Source of the DNA: SIG622 sp045652245
Lineage (GTDB): Bacteria > Bacillota > Clostridia > Oscillospirales > CAG-382
Direction: 5' to 3'
Length of the DNA: 14,880 nucleotides
Assembly (NCBI GenBank): GCA_045652245.1
Contig: JAZRTY010000029.1
Location: 1 to 14,880, forward strand
Shown: positions 13,813-14,880 of the stretch, in pieces
Position numbering within the stretch: the stretch's first letter is position 1
Layout: every line of letters starts with the position of its first letter
Made by a program: the position numbers and the translations under genes
Notes under the pieces: model-generated
The model's database searches: none
Told to the model about the DNA's origin: nothing
Seen by the model: only the letters and a program-made list of their open reading frames with translations

Positions 13813-14880
13813 ATGAATTACATTTTGAAAAATTGTAATATTTACAAAAATGGCTCTTTTGTCCTTTCAGAATTAGCCGTTTTCGACGGTGTCATAGCCT
13901 CTCCCGAACAAATGAATAATATTTCCGACGCAAAAATCATTGATTGCGGCGGTGCTTTCCTTTTTCCCGGTCTTGCTGATGTTCATGTTCATCTGCGTGA
14001 GCCGGGTTTTCTTTATAAAGAGACGATAGCAACCGGTACACGTGCCTGTGCACATGGTGGATTTACCGATGTTTGCTCTATGCCGAACCTTAGTCCTTGT
14101 CCTGACAGTGTGGAAAACATAAATATCCAGCTGACTGCAATTGAGAACGACGCAAAAATCAGAGTTCACCCGTATGCGACAATCACCGAGGGGGAACAGG
14201 GTGAAAAACTTGTGGATTTCGAGTCACTTTCTCCTCTCTGTGTTGCTTTTTCTGATGACGGACGTGGCGTGCAGAGCGAAGAAATGATGAAAGTCGCTAT
14301 GGAAAACGCCAAAAAATGTGGAAAAATAATCGCAGCACATTGTGAGGACAACAGTCTGCTTTTTGAAGGCTACATCCACGACGGAGTTTACTGCAGAGAA
14401 AACGGTCACAGAGGTATCTGCTCGGAATCCGAATGGAAACCGATAGAAAGGGATATAGAACTTATAAGACAGACCGGCTGTGACTATCACGTCTGCCACA
14501 TATCTACCAAGGAAAGTGTGGATTTGATAAGACGTGCAAAGGCTGAGGGACTTCCGATAACTTGTGAGACGGGACCTCACTACTTGGTACTTTGCGACGA
14601 GGATTTGCAAGAGGACGGCAGATTTAAAATGAACCCACCTCTGCGTTCCCGTGAGGATAGGCAGGCACTCATTGACGGACTTCTTGACGGAACAATTGAT
14701 ATGATAGCAACCGACCACGCACCTCATTCTGATGAGGAAAAATCACGCGGACTTGAAAAGAGCGCATTCGGCATTGTCGGACTTGAAACAGCTTTCCCGG
14801 TTCTTTACACTTATCTTGTCAGAAGCGGAATTCTTACACTCGAAAGAGTGGTAGAACTTCTTTATACGAATCCCGTGAAG
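13813..14880 (+). CDS. pyrC: Dihydroorotase (5' part, runs off window)
   Basis: The first 356 codons of a class I dihydroorotase, which cyclises carbamoyl-aspartate to dihydroorotate in pyrimidine synthesis. The amidohydrolase motif DVHVHLREPG is at 56-65 (metal ligands H58, H60). D149 in SDDGRG takes the place of the carboxylated lysine of other amidohydrolases, as in Aquifex/Bacillus-type enzymes. H176 (AAHCED), H229 (CHIST) and D301 (ATDHAPH) complete the metal site. ETGPHYL (252-258), NPPLRS (274-279) and GIVGLETAFP (320-329) are family signatures. The frame is open to the last base, so about 70 residues are missing if it is of normal length (about 425). ATG follows GGGAGGA at 13801-13807. 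The attenuator upstream suggests this is the first gene of a pyr operon. Confidence 0.95.
   Translation, partial: MNYILKNCNIYKNGSFVLSELAVFDGVIASPEQMNNISDAKIIDCGGAFLFPGLADVHVHLREPGFLYKETIATGTRACAHGGFTDVCSMPNLSPCPDSVENINIQLTAIENDAKIRVHPYATITEGEQGEKLVDFESLSPLCVAFSDDGRGVQSEEMMKVAMENAKKCGKIIAAHCEDNSLLFEGYIHDGVYCRENGHRGICSESEWKPIERDIELIRQTGCDYHVCHISTKESVDLIRRAKAEGLPITCETGPHYLVLCDEDLQEDGRFKMNPPLRSREDRQALIDGLLDGTIDMIATDHAPHSDEEKSRGLEKSAFGIVGLETAFPVLYTYLVRSGILTLERVVELLYTNPVK

Overview
The window looks like a chromosomal segment from a low-GC, spore-forming Firmicute, most likely a gut-type member of the Oscillospiraceae/Ruminococcaceae. The evidence is a SpoIIP sporulation hydrolase, an SLH-anchored surface protein, a GTP-type PEP carboxykinase next to an anaerobe-style glutamate dehydrogenase, a PyrR-type pyrimidine attenuator, and intergenic hairpin repeats of a kind I associate with that group. 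The family assignment is an inference. Two perfect parS sites beside a Soj/ParA gene suggest the left end lies near the chromosome origin.

Layout. 1-1030: parA (minus) with its promoter and a long structured leader. 1249-3509: a divergent gene for a membrane-anchored M23 peptidase with a G5 domain, carrying one parS inside its 5' end and one directly after its stop codon. 3510-4279: terminators and repeats. 4280-4864: a SLOG/DUF1273-type gene (minus) with promoter and terminator. 4950-6372: spoIIP and its terminator. 6373-7650: a repeat-rich gap that contains a candidate structured small RNA on the minus strand (6847-7015) and a chain of mini-hairpins. 7649-9220: gdhA. 9249-9642: repeat and leader. 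9643-11578: pckG. 11579-12081: repeats. 12082-13407: SLH protein (minus). 13566-14880: promoter, PyrR-like attenuator and the 5' 356 codons of pyrC, which runs off the right edge.

How the genes relate. They are mostly single transcription units, each with its own promoter or terminator. Themes are chromosome segregation (parA plus parS), envelope and spore peptidoglycan remodelling (M23 enzyme, SpoIIP, SLH protein), and central metabolism (GdhA for ammonium/glutamate, PckG for PEP/oxaloacetate, PyrC for pyrimidines). About a third of the window is non-coding. Much of that is built from three families of imperfect, hairpin-forming repeats, often with different stem sequences but preserved pairing and constant loops or flanks. 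No transposase, tRNA, rRNA or CRISPR array is visible.

The strongest items for follow-up are the promoter-to-terminator small RNA at 6847-7015, the PyrR-type attenuator before pyrC, the paired parS sites around the peptidase gene, and the modular 3'-end hairpin elements.
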